Assembly: GCA_025455445.1 (NCBI GenBank)
Contig: JALOMN010000286.1
Coordinates: 1 to 5,839 of the forward strand
Length of the DNA stretch: 5,839 bases
Reading direction: 5' to 3'
DNA from: Cyclobacteriaceae bacterium
GTDB taxonomy: Bacteria; Bacteroidota; Bacteroidia; Cytophagales; Cyclobacteriaceae
Part shown: positions 5,270-5,839 of the stretch, one piece after another
How the letters are laid out: every line of letters begins with the position of its first letter
Position numbering within the stretch: the stretch's first letter is position 1
Program-made: the position numbers and the translations under genes
Notes under the pieces: generated by a model
The model's database searches: none
The model's input: only the letters and a program-made list of their open reading frames with translations
What the model was told of the DNA's origin: nothing

Positions 5270-5839
5270 TTATTTTACAAAATGCACGAGGCATTTTTCG
5301 ATAATATCACAACACTCGTGCATTTGATCTTCGGTAATCACCAGTGGTGGCGCTAATCGAATGATGTTTCCATGTGTAGGTTTTGCGAGCAACCCGTTTT
5401 CTGCAAAATTCAAACAAAGATTCCACGCGGTTTCGCTTTGAGGTGAATCGTTAATCACGATCGCGTTTAACAACCCTTTGCCACGTACGAGTGTGATGAT
5501 ATCCGTTTTTTCTCGGATAGCATTCATCCGTTCACGGAATACAATGCCCATGCGCTCAGCATTATATGCCAGTTGCTCATCCTTTATCACCTGAATCGCT
5601 TCAATCACTATTGCGCTGGCAAGCGGATTGCCTCCAAAAGTAGAACCATGCTCACCGGGTTTGATCACGAGCATAATTTCATCATCAGCCAATACTACCG
5701 AAACAGGAAGCTTGATCACGAGCATAATTTCATCATCGGCCAGTACAACTGAAACAGGAAATACTCCACCCGATAACGCTTTACCCAGTATTAACATATC
5801 CGGACGCACACCTTCATGATCAGAAGCCAGCATTTTTCC
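5270..5839 (-). CDS. rocD: Ornithine--oxo-acid aminotransferase, C-terminal half (partial), with internal 17-residue duplication
   Basis: The 189 visible codons are open at the right edge, beginning GKMLASDHEGVRPD; the full enzyme is about 400 residues, so the N-terminal half lies outside. The reaction is PLP-dependent transfer of the delta-amino group of ornithine to 2-oxoglutarate, giving glutamate semialdehyde. Recognisable features are LILGKALSGG with the PLP-binding Lys, GEHGSTFGGNPLA with the Ser/Thr that contacts the PLP phosphate across the dimer, VRGKGLLNAIVI, and GLLAKPTHGNIIRLAPPLVI near the end, which closely match known OATs including the human enzyme. Anomaly: the segment FPVSVVLADDEIMLVIK is followed at once by LPVSVVLADDEIMLVIK before PGEHGSTFGG; normal OATs have one copy. 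The duplication keeps frame. The stop is at 5270-5272. Identity is very secure; whether this allele is intact or an assembly product is open. Confidence 0.95.
   Translation of the reverse strand, partial: GKMLASDHEGVRPDMLILGKALSGGVFPVSVVLADDEIMLVIKLPVSVVLADDEIMLVIKPGEHGSTFGGNPLASAIVIEAIQVIKDEQLAYNAERMGIVFRERMNAIREKTDIITLVRGKGLLNAIVINDSPQSETAWNLCLNFAENGLLAKPTHGNIIRLAPPLVITEDQMHECCDIIEKCLVHFVK
5279..5297 (+). terminator. Weak hairpin with T-tract, possible terminator of the esterase-HAD unit
   Basis: A 7-bp perfect inverted repeat (AAAATGC / GCATTTT) with a 5-nt loop is followed by one more T, 25 bp after the HAD stop codon. The stem has only two G-C pairs and lies inside the last codons of convergent rocD, so it may be a chance result of coding sequence. 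The stop codons are too close for any other terminator between the two genes. Confidence 0.25.
5660..5761. repeat. 51-bp in-frame tandem duplication inside rocD
   Basis: Two adjacent 51-bp units, 5660-5710 and 5711-5761, each encode 17 residues. They differ at six bases: one changes the first codon (Phe TTT versus Leu CTT) and five are synonymous (Ser TCA/TCG, Val GTT/GTA, Leu CTG/TTG, Ala GCC/GCT, Lys AAG/AAA). A 26-bp run is identical (5661-5686 versus 5712-5737). The repeat sits between the PLP-lysine motif and the STFGG motif. Confidence 0.95.

Noticed and set aside
5708..5713. AAGCTT palindrome (a restriction-type site) exactly at the repeat junction
   Set aside because: It arises from the Lys-Leu codons AAG CTT; a six-base palindrome there is most simply coincidence, and no vector-like sequence flanks it.
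5628..5819. Plus-strand frame with a repeated Leu-Ile-Thr-Ser-Ile-Ile-Ser motif
   Set aside because: The repeat is only the antisense reading of the duplicated 51-bp rocD segment, not a repeat protein.
1..5839. Search for tRNA or rRNA genes, CRISPR arrays, insertion sequences and attachment sites
   Set aside because: None seen; the window is almost entirely coding, and the only direct repeat of note is the one inside rocD.

Overview
The window looks like a chromosomal segment of a Bacteroidota bacterium. The supporting signs are moderate GC content, starts preceded by A/T-rich sequence with no clear Shine-Dalgarno motif, a TAnnTTTG-type -7 element in the only intergenic region, and proteins that resemble Bacteroidota versions of their families. 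This is inferred from style and gene content; no marker gene is present. Coding density is very high, and the longest non-coding stretch is 102 bp (3709-3810).

Layout: (1) A tight minus-strand operon runs from 3708 down past the left edge. In transcription order it encodes a PF00756-type esterase, an exported S33-type alpha/beta hydrolase (prolyl aminopeptidase-like), an ATP-grasp ligase with a Lys/Ala-rich tail, and a GCS2/YbdK-type carboxylate-amine ligase cut by the left edge. Gaps are 4, 10 and 23 bp. (2) Diverging from it on the plus strand are a second PF00756-type esterase, which starts at TTG and carries an EF-hand/dockerin-like loop, and, 10 bp later, a HAD-IA phosphatase-like hydrolase. 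(3) Convergent with these, on the minus strand and cut by the right edge, is the C-terminal half of ornithine aminotransferase (rocD). It contains an in-frame 51-bp tandem duplication just after the PLP lysine.

How they may work together: ATP-grasp and GCS2 enzymes both make amide or peptide-like bonds by activating carboxylates with ATP. Two such ligases co-transcribed with serine hydrolases of esterase and peptidase type suggest a small pathway that builds and trims an amide- or ester-linked metabolite or short peptide, or modifies a peptide terminus. Comparative genomics has linked ATP-grasp and GCS2 amidoligases to peptidases and hydrolases in uncharacterised bacterial clusters, but the substrate here cannot be read from sequence. 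The two most notable observations are this amidoligase/hydrolase cluster and the rocD duplication. The two rocD repeat copies differ at five synonymous sites and one Phe/Leu codon, which raises a real-versus-assembly-artefact question.
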